47,328 nucleotides of DNA from Clostridia bacterium (GTDB lineage Bacteria > Bacillota > Clostridia > Oscillospirales > Acutalibacteraceae): contig JAFXCT010000008.1 in the NCBI GenBank assembly GCA_017521365.1, positions 1-47,328 of the forward strand, read 5' to 3'. A program made the position numbers and the translations under genes. Below are positions 16,484 through 23,645 of the stretch, one piece after another (position 1 is the first letter of the stretch; each line of letters begins with the position of its first letter). The notes beneath the pieces are model-generated. The model saw only the letters and a program-made list of their open reading frames with translations, was not told the origin of the DNA and did not search any database.

Positions 16484-17080
16484 TTATTCCCTTCTTTTCA
16501 AGAGTGTAAAGGATAAATAAATACTTGCAAGCACGAGAGTTATGTTGTAGCGGCTTCGTATGAGTATATAAAACCCGAAAGCTGAAAGCGGAATCAGGCA
16601 GACCACACCGATTATAAACACGGTTTTTTCAGCCTTTGCGGAATTCATACGGCACATCAGGCGGCACTTGATTGCCCTGCCGCAGTCAAGTGGCTCAATC
16701 GGCAGAAGATTAAACAGAGCAAGGCTGACGTTGACGGCTATGGGCTTGAAAAGTCCGTTTAAATCGCAGATACACATTACAGCCGCCATAACAGCCGCCG
16801 CAAAAAGGTTGGCGGCAGGGCCTGCAAGAGCTATGCACATTTCCCTGCGGTGGCTGCAGCCCGAAAAACGGGTTATGCACATACCGAAGGGCGCAAGGAA
16901 TACCTTGCTCGGCTTTTCGCCGCAGGCAAGCATACAAAGCAGATGACCGCTTTCGTGAATTACGGCGGCAAAAATTGTCAGCACGGCGGTGTTTGTAGTG
17001 TCGAGCACCAAAGCAATGCAAACGGTAAAGAAAAAGAAAAAGCTGATGCTGACACGGCTGCCTTTAACTTTAAAGGTCAT
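16484..17080 (-). CDS. spoIVFB: M50 site-2 metalloprotease, SpoIVFB-like
   Basis: An intramembrane zinc protease of 198 aa. Zinc ligands are His42 and His46 in HESGH with the catalytic Glu43, and Asp132 in NLLPIEPLDCGR. The last motif is usually LDGG; here one Gly is Cys. Four to six hydrophobic segments are visible. In Bacillus, SpoIVFB cuts pro-sigma-K during sporulation and is held by SpoIVFA. The assignment here rests on the size, the motifs and above all the upstream M23 gene, which matches SpoIVFA. It overlaps that gene by 11 nt. A general site-2 protease role is the alternative. Confidence 0.72.
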   Translation of the reverse strand: MTFKVKGSRVSISFFFFFTVCIALVLDTTNTAVLTIFAAVIHESGHLLCMLACGEKPSKVFLAPFGMCITRFSGCSHRREMCIALAGPAANLFAAAVMAAVMCICDLNGLFKPIAVNVSLALFNLLPIEPLDCGRAIKCRLMCRMNSAKAEKTVFIIGVVCLIPLSAFGFYILIRSRYNITLVLASIYLSFTLLKRRE

Positions 17081-17822
17081 TGAGCAGCCACTCCGGGTTG
17101 CAGTATTTACCGCCTATGATAATTGAAAAATGCAGATGTGCACCTGTTGACCAGCCCGTATTACCCACAAGCGCTATTATTTCGCCCTGCCTTACAACTG
17201 CGCCCTCGGGTGCAATAATCTCGGAGCAGTGCATATAAAGCGTTTTTGTTTCGCCGCCGTGCGCAACGAGGATATAATTGCCTCTGACATTGTTACAGCC
17301 TACCTCTTCTACAATGCCGTTGAAGGCGGCGGAAATTTTAGTGCCCTCGGGTACGGCAATATCAAGCCCGTTATGTATGCCGAATTTACCCGTTATCGGG
17401 TGTGTGCGGTAGCCGAAGCGTGAGGTGAACTCGCCGTCAACTGGCAAACAGATGTCAACCGTGGTTTCTATGGGCGCAAAGCAAACATTTTCCGTTGCCT
17501 CGTAAAGTGCAACGTCCTCACCGCCCGACGGAAGACTCGTTTCCTCCTCGGCAGGAGATATATCGGGAATAAGATTTTTAACTGCGTTTACAACCTGCGA
17601 AACGCTCATATCATTGCTCATAATCGCATTGAAACGTGTCCTTAATTCGTTAAAGCCCGCCGGAGAAGCCTTTGAAATAAGCAGAAGCAAGGCTATTCCG
17701 ATAACAGCCAGCGTAAGCTGTGCAGAAGAAATACCGACAAGCCAGTCGGGCTTTGCGTTCTGCCTTTTCTTTTTGGAATTTACCGTGCGTTTTCTCGGAT
17801 ATGTTTCATCAAAGCCTTCCAT
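17070..17822 (-). CDS. spoIVFA: M23 (LytM) domain membrane protein, SpoIVFA-like
   Basis: A 250-aa protein with a basic N-terminal tail, one membrane segment (about 33-51), a linker and a C-terminal LytM/M23 domain (about 125-245). Metal ligands look intact: His150 and Asp154 in GIHNGLD, His229 and His231 in GAHLHF. In Bacillus, SpoIVFA carries a LytM domain and controls the SpoIVFB protease in the outer forespore membrane. The tandem M23-M50 arrangement with an 11-nt overlap supports that pairing. The start at 17822 has GGAGG 6 nt upstream; the two-codon extension starts with TTG. A peptidoglycan endopeptidase role remains possible because the active site is complete. Confidence 0.7.
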   Translation of the reverse strand: MEGFDETYPRKRTVNSKKKRQNAKPDWLVGISSAQLTLAVIGIALLLLISKASPAGFNELRTRFNAIMSNDMSVSQVVNAVKNLIPDISPAEEETSLPSGGEDVALYEATENVCFAPIETTVDICLPVDGEFTSRFGYRTHPITGKFGIHNGLDIAVPEGTKISAAFNGIVEEVGCNNVRGNYILVAHGGETKTLYMHCSEIIAPEGAVVRQGEIIALVGNTGWSTGAHLHFSIIIGGKYCNPEWLLNDL

Positions 17823-17850
17823 ATTCAACCTCCCTATAACAACTTGTAAA

Positions 17851-17879
17851 TAAATATGTAATTAAAATTACAGATATTA
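17851..17879 (-). promoter_or_regulatory. Candidate sigma-E promoter of the spoIVFA-like gene
   Basis: On the minus strand TAATATC (17873-17879), 14-bp spacer, CATATTTA (17851-17858). The -35 fits the sigma-E pattern well; the -10 shares only CATA with CATACAAT. The same TAATA - 14 - CATAT layout occurs ahead of spoIIID. Confidence 0.35.
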
Positions 17880-17887
17880 CACGAAGC

Positions 17888-17920
17888 TGTTGCCAAAATG
17901 TTAAATGACTGTTAAAACCG
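17888..17920. promoter_or_regulatory. Three tandem 11-bp repeats: probable response-regulator operator
   Basis: Three 11-bp units begin with TGTT (17888, 17899, 17910) and end exactly at the -35 of the downstream promoter. Two read TGTTAAA. On the minus strand this is TTAACA, the half-site of Bacillus PhoP boxes, at the 11-bp period used by OmpR/PhoB-family dimers. It lies between the spoIVF-like genes and the two-component operon and could serve either direction. Confidence 0.6.
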
Positions 17921-17949
17921 TTGCTTAAAAATCAACATTATGATAAAAT
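17921..17949 (+). promoter_or_regulatory. Promoter of the response regulator - kinase - relQ operon
   Basis: TTGCTT (17921-17926), 17-bp spacer ending in TGA, TAAAAT (17944-17949), so also an extended -10. The weak -35 and the repeats directly upstream fit activation by a bound regulator. Confidence 0.65.
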
Positions 17950-17969
17950 CTGATTAAAGGAAAGGAAGA

Positions 17970-18659
17970 ATGATAGCTATGAAAAGAATTATTGTTGCAG
18001 ACGACGAGGCAAGAATCCGCAGACTTGTGTGCGATTTCTTAAGCTGTGAGGGCTACGAGGCAATCGAAGCAGCCGACGGTGACGTGGCACTTGAAATATT
18101 CAACACTCAGGGCAATATCGACGCACTCATACTCGACGTTATGATGCCGAATATGGACGGCTGGGAGGTTTGCAGGAAAATCCGTGAAAAATCCAACGTG
18201 CCTATCTTGATGCTCACCGCAAGAAGCGAGGAATTTGACGAGCTTATGGGCTTTGAGGTCGGCGCAGACGATTACGTCACAAAGCCCTTCAGCCCCGGTG
18301 TGCTTATGAAGCGTGTTGCCGCACTTCTCCGAAGGGCAGGCGGCGAGGCTGAGGACACAAACAGCCTGCCCGGGCTTGACGGACTCAAGGTGGACGAGAT
18401 TGCTCACGTTGTAACGCTTGACGGCACGGCGCTTGAGCTTACTTTAAAGGAATACAACATACTCCTCAAGCTGCTTTCCTCCGTGGGCAGAGTTTTTTCC
18501 AGAGAACAGCTGCTTGACGATATCTGGGGCTACGACTATGCAGGCGACATACGCACGGTTGACAGCCACGTTGCACGCCTTCGCACAAAGCTTGGCATAT
18601 GGGGCAACGAGCACCTGAAAACGGTTTACGGAATAGGCTACAAAATAGAGGCTGAATGA
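17970..18659 (+). CDS. OmpR/PhoB-family response regulator
   Basis: A 229-aa DNA-binding response regulator. The receiver domain (about 4-118) has the acidic pair Asp11-Asp12, phospho-acceptor Asp56 in LILDVMMP, and Lys105 in TKPFSP. The C-terminal winged helix (about 135-227) has LTLKEYNILLKLL, SREQLLDDIWGYDY and RTVDSHVARLRTKLG. The start at 17970 has AAAGGA 8 nt upstream; an ATG three codons on (17979) is a close alternative. The stop overlaps the kinase start (ATGA). Closest in type to PhoP/ResD-like regulators; the PhoP-box-like repeats upstream agree with autoregulation, but phosphate is not shown to be the signal. Confidence 0.94.
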   Translation: MIAMKRIIVADDEARIRRLVCDFLSCEGYEAIEAADGDVALEIFNTQGNIDALILDVMMPNMDGWEVCRKIREKSNVPILMLTARSEEFDELMGFEVGADDYVTKPFSPGVLMKRVAALLRRAGGEAEDTNSLPGLDGLKVDEIAHVVTLDGTALELTLKEYNILLKLLSSVGRVFSREQLLDDIWGYDYAGDIRTVDSHVARLRTKLGIWGNEHLKTVYGIGYKIEAE

Positions 18660-20191
18660 TGAAAAAAAGAATCCGAAGCAGAATTCAAAAAATAAAAGGC
18701 AAAAAGTATTCCCTGAGGACGCAGTTCTTCGGGGTTACTGCTTTTTTTATCTGTGCAGGCACCTTTGCAATACTGCTGGCAAACACGCAGCTGATTCCGC
18801 TGATTTACACGCTCAGGCAAACAAAAAACCTGACCATTGCCGCCGAGCAGGTAGGTATGGCGCTGTATGAAAGCAAGGATTTTTACGCCGACATGACAGT
18901 TATAGAGGACAACTACAATGTCGAGGTTGAGCTGTACAACAGCGACGGCAGACTCGTTTATATTTCTGCCGTAAACGACTTTTTACAGGACTGGGTTGAG
19001 GATTCGGGCATTAACCTTTTCGATGTAATGCGCACACGAAACCTGACCCTGATTGAACGCAAGGTACTTAACAACGGAACGTACTTTGAAACGCTGAAAG
19101 ACGACAGCAACGGTCTGCAATATCTGATGTTCGGCACACCCATAGGCACTGCAGGTACGCTTAAGGTTTATGCGCAGATGGATTACCTTTCCGCAACGGC
19201 GAACGCAACGACACGGTACGTGAGCATAGTTGCCTGCGGCACGTTTATGTTCATCATCATATCCGTATACTTCTATCTTCACCATTTCAGCAAGCCGCTT
19301 ATAGAAATGAACAAGATAACAAGAGATATGGCGAAAATGGACTTTTCGCAGAAATGTCCGCCGTACGCAAACAACGAAATCGGTGAGCTGGGCCAGAGCA
19401 TCAACACGCTTTCCGCTTCGCTTGATGCTACACTCAAGGATTTGCAGCAGAAAAACAAACAGCTTGAAGCGGATATCGAGCACAAAATAAAGGTTGAGCA
19501 GGCACGCAAGGAATTCGTTTCCAACTCCTCGCACGAATTGAAAACCCCGATTGCAATTATTCAGGGCTATGCGGAGGGCTTAAAGCTCGGAATGAAATCC
19601 GGCAAGATGAACACGGACGATTACTGCGACATCATTATTGAGGAAACGCACAAAATGAACAGACTTGTGTGCGATATGCTTGAGCTTTCAAAGTACGAAA
19701 CGGGCAGCTACACGCTTGAAGAGAGAAGCTTTGACATAGGCGAATTCGTGCGCACGAGCATCGAAAGTTACGATATACTCGCAAAGGAAAGCGGCATTGA
19801 AATCATAAACAATATTCCGAACGGCTTGACGGGATACGGAGACCCGCAGCGGCTTGAAATGGTTATACACAACTACGTTTCAAACGCACTTTCCCACGCA
19901 AAGTACGACAAAAAGATAATTCTGTCCGCAGCCGAAGCCGAAGGCAGCATAAGCGTAAGCGTTTTCAACACGGGCGACCACATTGCGGAAAACGACCTTG
20001 AAAATATATGGCAGAGCTTCTACAGAGCGGACAAGGCACACTCAAGAGATGAAGGCAGATTCGGACTCGGACTCTCAATCGTCAAGGCTATTCAGGAGCT
20101 TCACGGTATGCCCTACTCTGCCCAAAACGTTGAGGGCGGAGTAACGTTCAGCTTTGATATAAAGAAACCCGACGGAGAAAGTGAAAAATGA
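18656..20191 (+). CDS. Membrane sensor histidine kinase
   Basis: A 511-aa sensor kinase that should phosphorylate the regulator encoded just upstream. Two membrane segments at about 19-42 and 182-207 enclose an extracytoplasmic region of roughly 140 residues, of a type that I do not recognise. A HAMP linker (about 208-262) and a coiled-coil stretch lead to the HisKA domain with His293 in SSHELKTP. The ATPase domain has Asn410 in NYVSNALSH and the glycine-rich GLGLSIVKA. The gene overlaps both neighbours by 4 nt (ATGA), so regulator, kinase and alarmone synthetase are translated as a set. Confidence 0.95.
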   Translation: MMKKRIRSRIQKIKGKKYSLRTQFFGVTAFFICAGTFAILLANTQLIPLIYTLRQTKNLTIAAEQVGMALYESKDFYADMTVIEDNYNVEVELYNSDGRLVYISAVNDFLQDWVEDSGINLFDVMRTRNLTLIERKVLNNGTYFETLKDDSNGLQYLMFGTPIGTAGTLKVYAQMDYLSATANATTRYVSIVACGTFMFIIISVYFYLHHFSKPLIEMNKITRDMAKMDFSQKCPPYANNEIGELGQSINTLSASLDATLKDLQQKNKQLEADIEHKIKVEQARKEFVSNSSHELKTPIAIIQGYAEGLKLGMKSGKMNTDDYCDIIIEETHKMNRLVCDMLELSKYETGSYTLEERSFDIGEFVRTSIESYDILAKESGIEIINNIPNGLTGYGDPQRLEMVIHNYVSNALSHAKYDKKIILSAAEAEGSISVSVFNTGDHIAENDLENIWQSFYRADKAHSRDEGRFGLGLSIVKAIQELHGMPYSAQNVEGGVTFSFDIKKPDGESEK

Positions 20192-20877
20192 GGTCTGAAA
20201 GAGCAAATGAAGAAAGGCTTTTCAAGGAAAAGCTGATAGATTCGGCAAACGAAATCACACTTGAGATAGTACAGGAAAAGGCAGTTGAATTCAGGCGGCT
20301 TCTATCCTACTACCGCTGTGCGCTTATGGAAGTTGAAACCAAATTCAGGGTGCTCAACGAGGAATTCTCGCTCAAATACGACAGAAATCCCATAAGCTCA
20401 ATTAAAACAAGAATAAAATCCGTACCGAGCATTATTGAAAAGCTTGAACGCAGAGACCTTGCATTTGACGTTGACAACATAGAAAACTACATCAATGATA
20501 TTGCGGGAATCAGAGTTACCTGCCCGTTTCCCGAGGACGTTTATCTGCTTGCCGAATCACTGCTCAAGCAGGACGATGTAATGCTGATAAGGAAAAAGGA
20601 TTATATTGAAAATCCGAAAGAAAACGGCTACCGCAGCCTGCACCTGATAGTTGCCGTACCGATTTACCTCGCACACGAGAAAAGGCTGATGAAGGTTGAA
20701 ATTCAGCTGCGCACGCTGGCTATGGATTTCTGGGCAAGCCTTGAGCACCAATTAAGATATAAAAAGGATTTTGATTTCACGGAAGAAATGGCAAAAGAGC
20801 TGTTTGAATGTGCAGAACAAAGCGCCGCACTCGACAAGCGTATGGGCGAGCTGAGAAAAAAGGTAATGAGCGAATAA
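20188..20877 (+). CDS. relQ: Small alarmone synthetase, RelQ/YjbM type
   Basis: A 229-aa single-domain GTP pyrophosphokinase that makes (p)ppGpp from ATP and GTP/GDP. It has no hydrolase, TGS or ACT domain. Synthetase motifs are complete: SSIKTRIKSVPSIIEKL, Asp104 in DIAGIRV, NPKENGYRSLHL, and Glu171 in VEIQLRT followed by MDFWASLEHQLRYK, which is typical of RelQ. Such enzymes form tetramers and are often controlled by transcription. Here the gene is the third in a two-component operon, overlapping the kinase by 4 nt. That suggests alarmone output tied to an outside signal. In Bacillus this gene sits with NAD kinase, not with a two-component system. Confidence 0.93.
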   Translation: MRSERANEERLFKEKLIDSANEITLEIVQEKAVEFRRLLSYYRCALMEVETKFRVLNEEFSLKYDRNPISSIKTRIKSVPSIIEKLERRDLAFDVDNIENYINDIAGIRVTCPFPEDVYLLAESLLKQDDVMLIRKKDYIENPKENGYRSLHLIVAVPIYLAHEKRLMKVEIQLRTLAMDFWASLEHQLRYKKDFDFTEEMAKELFECAEQSAALDKRMGELRKKVMSE

Positions 20878-20882
20878 ACAAA

Positions 20883-20925
20883 AAGCAAGGTAAAAGCCAA
20901 TCGGCAATTACCTTGCTTAATTTTT
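20883..20925. terminator. Bidirectional terminator between relQ and putP
   Basis: An 11-bp perfect stem (20883-20893 with 20908-20918) followed by AATTTTTAT on the plus strand and by TTTTTG on the minus strand. It ends both convergent units. Confidence 0.88.
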
Positions 20926-20934
20926 ATATGTTGA

Positions 20935-22422
20935 TTAGTCTTCGATTGAAATGTTGCTTGCCTTTTCAAACATTGCTACAACTTCCTTCGTGGGCTCCTT
21001 ATCAAGAAGCGAAACGACGATACAGCTAAGACCGCCTGCAATAAAGCCGGGAAGAAGCTCGTAGATACCTGTTTCGGAAAGAAGGAGCATCCACGCAACG
21101 TCAATGACAGCACCGACGACAACGCCTGCGATAGCACCCTTGTATGTAGTTCTCTTCCAGAAGAGTGAAAGGAGAATTACGGGGCCGAAGGCTGCGCCGA
21201 AGCCGCCCCAGGCATTGTCAACAAGGCTCATAATCGTTGATGCACCTTCCGACTTGCTGCTTGCGATAAAGAAAGCAACAACCGCGATAATAAGAACAAC
21301 TATACGGCCTACCCAGAGGGTTTCCTTATCGGAAGCGTTCTTGCGGAAAACGGGCTTGTAAATATCGCTTGTAAAAGAGGAGGAAGCAACGAGAAGCTGA
21401 GAGTCAGCCGTGCTCATTGCAGCCGCAACGATAGCGGAAAGAAGAAGACCTGCAATAAAGCCGGGGAAAAGCTTCTGGGCAAGGGTTACGAAAACAAGCT
21501 CCTGCTGGCCTGCGTCGACAAGTGCCTGTGTGGGAGCGAAGGCTCTGCCCAGGATAGCCATAGCAATAGCTGCACCGAGGGAGAGAACAACCCATACGAT
21601 ACCGATTGTTGCAGACTTCTTGAGAACCTTAACGTTCTTTGTAGACATAAATCTGACAATGATGTGAGGCATACCGAAGTAGCCGAGACCCCATGCAAGA
21701 CCCGAAACGATATCCTTCCAGGATGCTGCAAAGGGATTGAGGGGATTGACACCGCCGTCAGCAGCTTCAAATACGCTGAAGTCAAGCTCCTGAACAAAGA
21801 TGAGCATAAAGGGAACGGCAAGAAGTGCGGCAAGCATCATAAGGCCCTGGAAAAAGTCCGTCCAACAAACTGCCTTGAAGCCGCCGAAGAATGTGTAAAC
21901 AATAATAATTGCTGCAAAAATGACAAGTGCAAGGTTGGGGTTATCCGCAAGCTGGGGAACAACCTGGATGAATACCTTCTGACCTGCAACGAAGCTTGAC
22001 GCAACGTAGATTGTGAAGAAAACAAGGAATACGATTGCACAGATAATCTGAAGAGCACGGCTCTTCGCCATAAAACGGTTTGAAAGATACTGCGGAATTG
22101 TGATTGAATCGTTGCAGACCTGTGAGAACTTACGGAGTCTTCTTGCAACGAAAATCCAGTTTGCTGCTGTACCGAGCGCAAGACCGATACCAATCCAGAC
22201 CTGACCCATACCGAAGGCAAGGATACTGCCGGGGAAGCCCATAAGCAGCCAGCCGGACATATCGGAGGCCTGTGCGCTGAGCGCTGTTACCCACGGACCC
22301 ATTGAACGGCCGCCAAGGAAATAATCCTTTTCGCCTGTACCCTTCGACTTGAAGAAGAAGAAAAGACCAATGCCGAGGACAACAACAAAATAGAGAACAA
22401 ATGCTAAAAGCTGTGATGTCAT
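20935..22422 (-). CDS. putP: Sodium/proline symporter
   Basis: A 495-aa membrane transporter of the SSS family (LeuT fold) with about 13 membrane segments, driving uptake of proline with Na+. Typical PutP features are SDMSGWLLMGFPG in the second helix, FTIYVASSFVAGQK, FGMPHIIVRFMS and STADSQLLVASSSF in the Na+ site region. The start follows GAGAGG 7 nt upstream. It is monocistronic, with its own promoter and terminator. Proline could serve as osmolyte or as Stickland-type substrate, but no proline catabolic gene is present in the window, so the role is open. Specificity within the family is inferred from overall similarity. Confidence 0.92.
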   Translation of the reverse strand: MTSQLLAFVLYFVVVLGIGLFFFFKSKGTGEKDYFLGGRSMGPWVTALSAQASDMSGWLLMGFPGSILAFGMGQVWIGIGLALGTAANWIFVARRLRKFSQVCNDSITIPQYLSNRFMAKSRALQIICAIVFLVFFTIYVASSFVAGQKVFIQVVPQLADNPNLALVIFAAIIIVYTFFGGFKAVCWTDFFQGLMMLAALLAVPFMLIFVQELDFSVFEAADGGVNPLNPFAASWKDIVSGLAWGLGYFGMPHIIVRFMSTKNVKVLKKSATIGIVWVVLSLGAAIAMAILGRAFAPTQALVDAGQQELVFVTLAQKLFPGFIAGLLLSAIVAAAMSTADSQLLVASSSFTSDIYKPVFRKNASDKETLWVGRIVVLIIAVVAFFIASSKSEGASTIMSLVDNAWGGFGAAFGPVILLSLFWKRTTYKGAIAGVVVGAVIDVAWMLLLSETGIYELLPGFIAGGLSCIVVSLLDKEPTKEVVAMFEKASNISIED

Positions 22423-22446
22423 AATTTAACCTCTCTTTCTCCGTTG

Positions 22447-22466
22447 CGCTTTATTGTATTAAAGCG
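22447..22466. promoter_or_regulatory. Inverted repeat in the putP leader
   Basis: CGCTTTA - 6 nt - TAAAGCG, a perfect 7-bp dyad between the putP promoter and its ribosome site. It may be a hairpin or an operator. It shares AAAGCGTT with the palindrome ahead of the surface-protein gene. Confidence 0.4.
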
Positions 22467-22488
22467 TTACAAAGATAAAATATAAATT

Positions 22489-22517
22489 ATTCTATCACTA
22501 ATTTTAAAAATATGCAA
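22489..22517 (-). promoter_or_regulatory. putP promoter
   Basis: TTGCAT (22512-22517), 17-bp spacer, TAGAAT (22489-22494) on the minus strand, about 60 nt ahead of the putP start. Confidence 0.6.
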
Positions 22518-22544
22518 GTTTTTTCGGATAAAAATTTATAAATA

Positions 22545-22585
22545 TGCAAAAAATCCCCACAGTAATAAAGGCCCGTTATCTGCGG
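22545..22585 (-). terminator. Terminator of the small membrane-protein gene
   Basis: On the minus strand a 6-bp stem CCGCAG/CTGTGG (one G-U pair), extended by ATAA/TTAT with a bulge, is followed by GGATTTTTTGC. The stem begins within the last codons of the small gene. Confidence 0.5.
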
Positions 22586-22752
22586 TTTAAATACAAAATT
22601 GTAAAGGTTGATATTGATACTATTACAATAAAACTAATACCCCAAAAAAGTTTAGGATTTTTTTGCCTTAAATATTCCAACGGCTTACTCAAAATAAACA
22701 TTAACAGCATACAGCTCAAAAATACCACTGCAAACAATAAAACAAATTTCAT
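22576..22752 (-). CDS. 58-aa membrane protein, two hydrophobic helices
   Basis: A small gene in what otherwise looks like an AT-rich gap. The product (58 aa) begins MKFVLLFAVVF and ends LYLNRR. It has two hydrophobic segments (about 2-21 and 37-55) joined by a short polar loop with Lys, Glu and Arg, so both ends probably lie on the same side of the membrane. GAAAGG lies 9 nt ahead of the ATG and a terminator follows. The gene lies downstream of the sugar isomerase on the same strand, with a hairpin between them. I do not recognise the family. A plus-strand frame over the same bases lacks a ribosome site and is a shadow. Confidence 0.6.
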   Translation of the reverse strand: MKFVLLFAVVFLSCMLLMFILSKPLEYLRQKNPKLFWGISFIVIVSISTFTILYLNRR

Positions 22753-22786
22753 ATCAATAAACCTTTCGGTTGTAAATTGATTTGTA

Positions 22787-22805
22787 CGGTTTGCGCTGCA
22801 AACCG
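22787..22805. other. Hairpin directly after the sugar isomerase stop
   Basis: CGGTTTGC - GCT - GCAAACCG, a perfect 8-bp stem 1 nt beyond the stop codon of the minus-strand gene. There is no U-tract, so it is more likely an mRNA-stability or attenuation element ahead of the small membrane-protein gene than a full terminator. Confidence 0.5.
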
Positions 22806-22806
22806 C

Positions 22807-23631
22807 TTACGGCATATACGGGTTTTCGTCGTAGGAATAGTCCTCGGGCATAATAAAGGGCTTGACGAAATTGATTGTGTAATCAACGCCCCACTGGCCG
22901 ACTGCGCCCTTCCACTTACCCGAATGAGGCTCGATTGAGAGCATACCGTTATATTTCTTTATGTAGAGAAGTGCGAAAACGGGGCCCCACTTGACGTCGT
23001 CAAGGCCTGCGGGCGGATCATCGTAATGCTCGCCGCCGACGTAGAGTGTACCCTTGATATGGAAGTGGTAGAATCTGTCGCCCCATTTTTCCATTTCGGC
23101 AAGGTAGTCGCCGCCGCGGTTTATGCAATGAGACGTGTCGTACTTTATGCCAAGCTCGGGAAGTCTGCCGAGGACAACGCTCCACGCAGGGTCTTCAACA
23201 ACGAAGTTTGCCCAATCGCAGTTATAAACGGCAATTTTTACGTTTCTCTCCCTGCCGTATTCAATCAGCTGCGAAAGATAGTTGATTGCGATATCGCAGT
23301 TTTCCGTAAAGCTCTTACCCTCAACCTCGTTACAGCCGCAGTTGAACACGGGACAGCCGACCCTTGAGGCAAAGTCGATACAGTTTTTGTCGTGCTGAAG
23401 GGCTTCGGGAATAATTTCACCGTTATCGTCAACCCTGTCCATACCCCAGCGGCCTATTGAGCCGACCTTAACACCGTATTTTGCACAGCTTTCGTTGATT
23501 CGGTCTGCCTCGGCAAGCACCTGAGCGCTGTCGTAGTTGTGGTTTACGCAGAATTCAACCCACTTGAGACCCTTTTTGCTTACGGCTTCAATACAGCCGT
23601 CCGACCAACCGTTGATAATACCAAGATACAT
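22807..23631 (-). CDS. Sugar phosphate isomerase/epimerase family protein (TIM barrel)
   Basis: A 274-aa protein of the xylose-isomerase-like TIM barrel superfamily. Likely metal and substrate residues are Asp165 and His168 in KYDTSH, His189/His191 in YHFHIKG and Glu234 in SIEPHSG. The first metal Glu expected on a middle strand is not obvious: that strand reads IAVYNCDW. The family covers many sugar and polyol isomerases, so the substrate cannot be named. The start has GGAGGT 6 nt upstream. It follows tmcAL after 14 nt but is not linked to it in function. A GCAAACC hairpin and a small membrane-protein gene follow. Confidence 0.82.
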   Translation of the reverse strand: MYLGIINGWSDGCIEAVSKKGLKWVEFCVNHNYDSAQVLAEADRINESCAKYGVKVGSIGRWGMDRVDDNGEIIPEALQHDKNCIDFASRVGCPVFNCGCNEVEGKSFTENCDIAINYLSQLIEYGRERNVKIAVYNCDWANFVVEDPAWSVVLGRLPELGIKYDTSHCINRGGDYLAEMEKWGDRFYHFHIKGTLYVGGEHYDDPPAGLDDVKWGPVFALLYIKKYNGMLSIEPHSGKWKGAVGQWGVDYTINFVKPFIMPEDYSYDENPYMP

Positions 23632-23645
23632 AAGAATACCTCCGT

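Noticed and set aside
22544-22780. 78-aa plus-strand frame in the gap after putP
   Set aside because: No ribosome site; the minus strand has a better small gene with ribosome site, membrane pattern and terminator.
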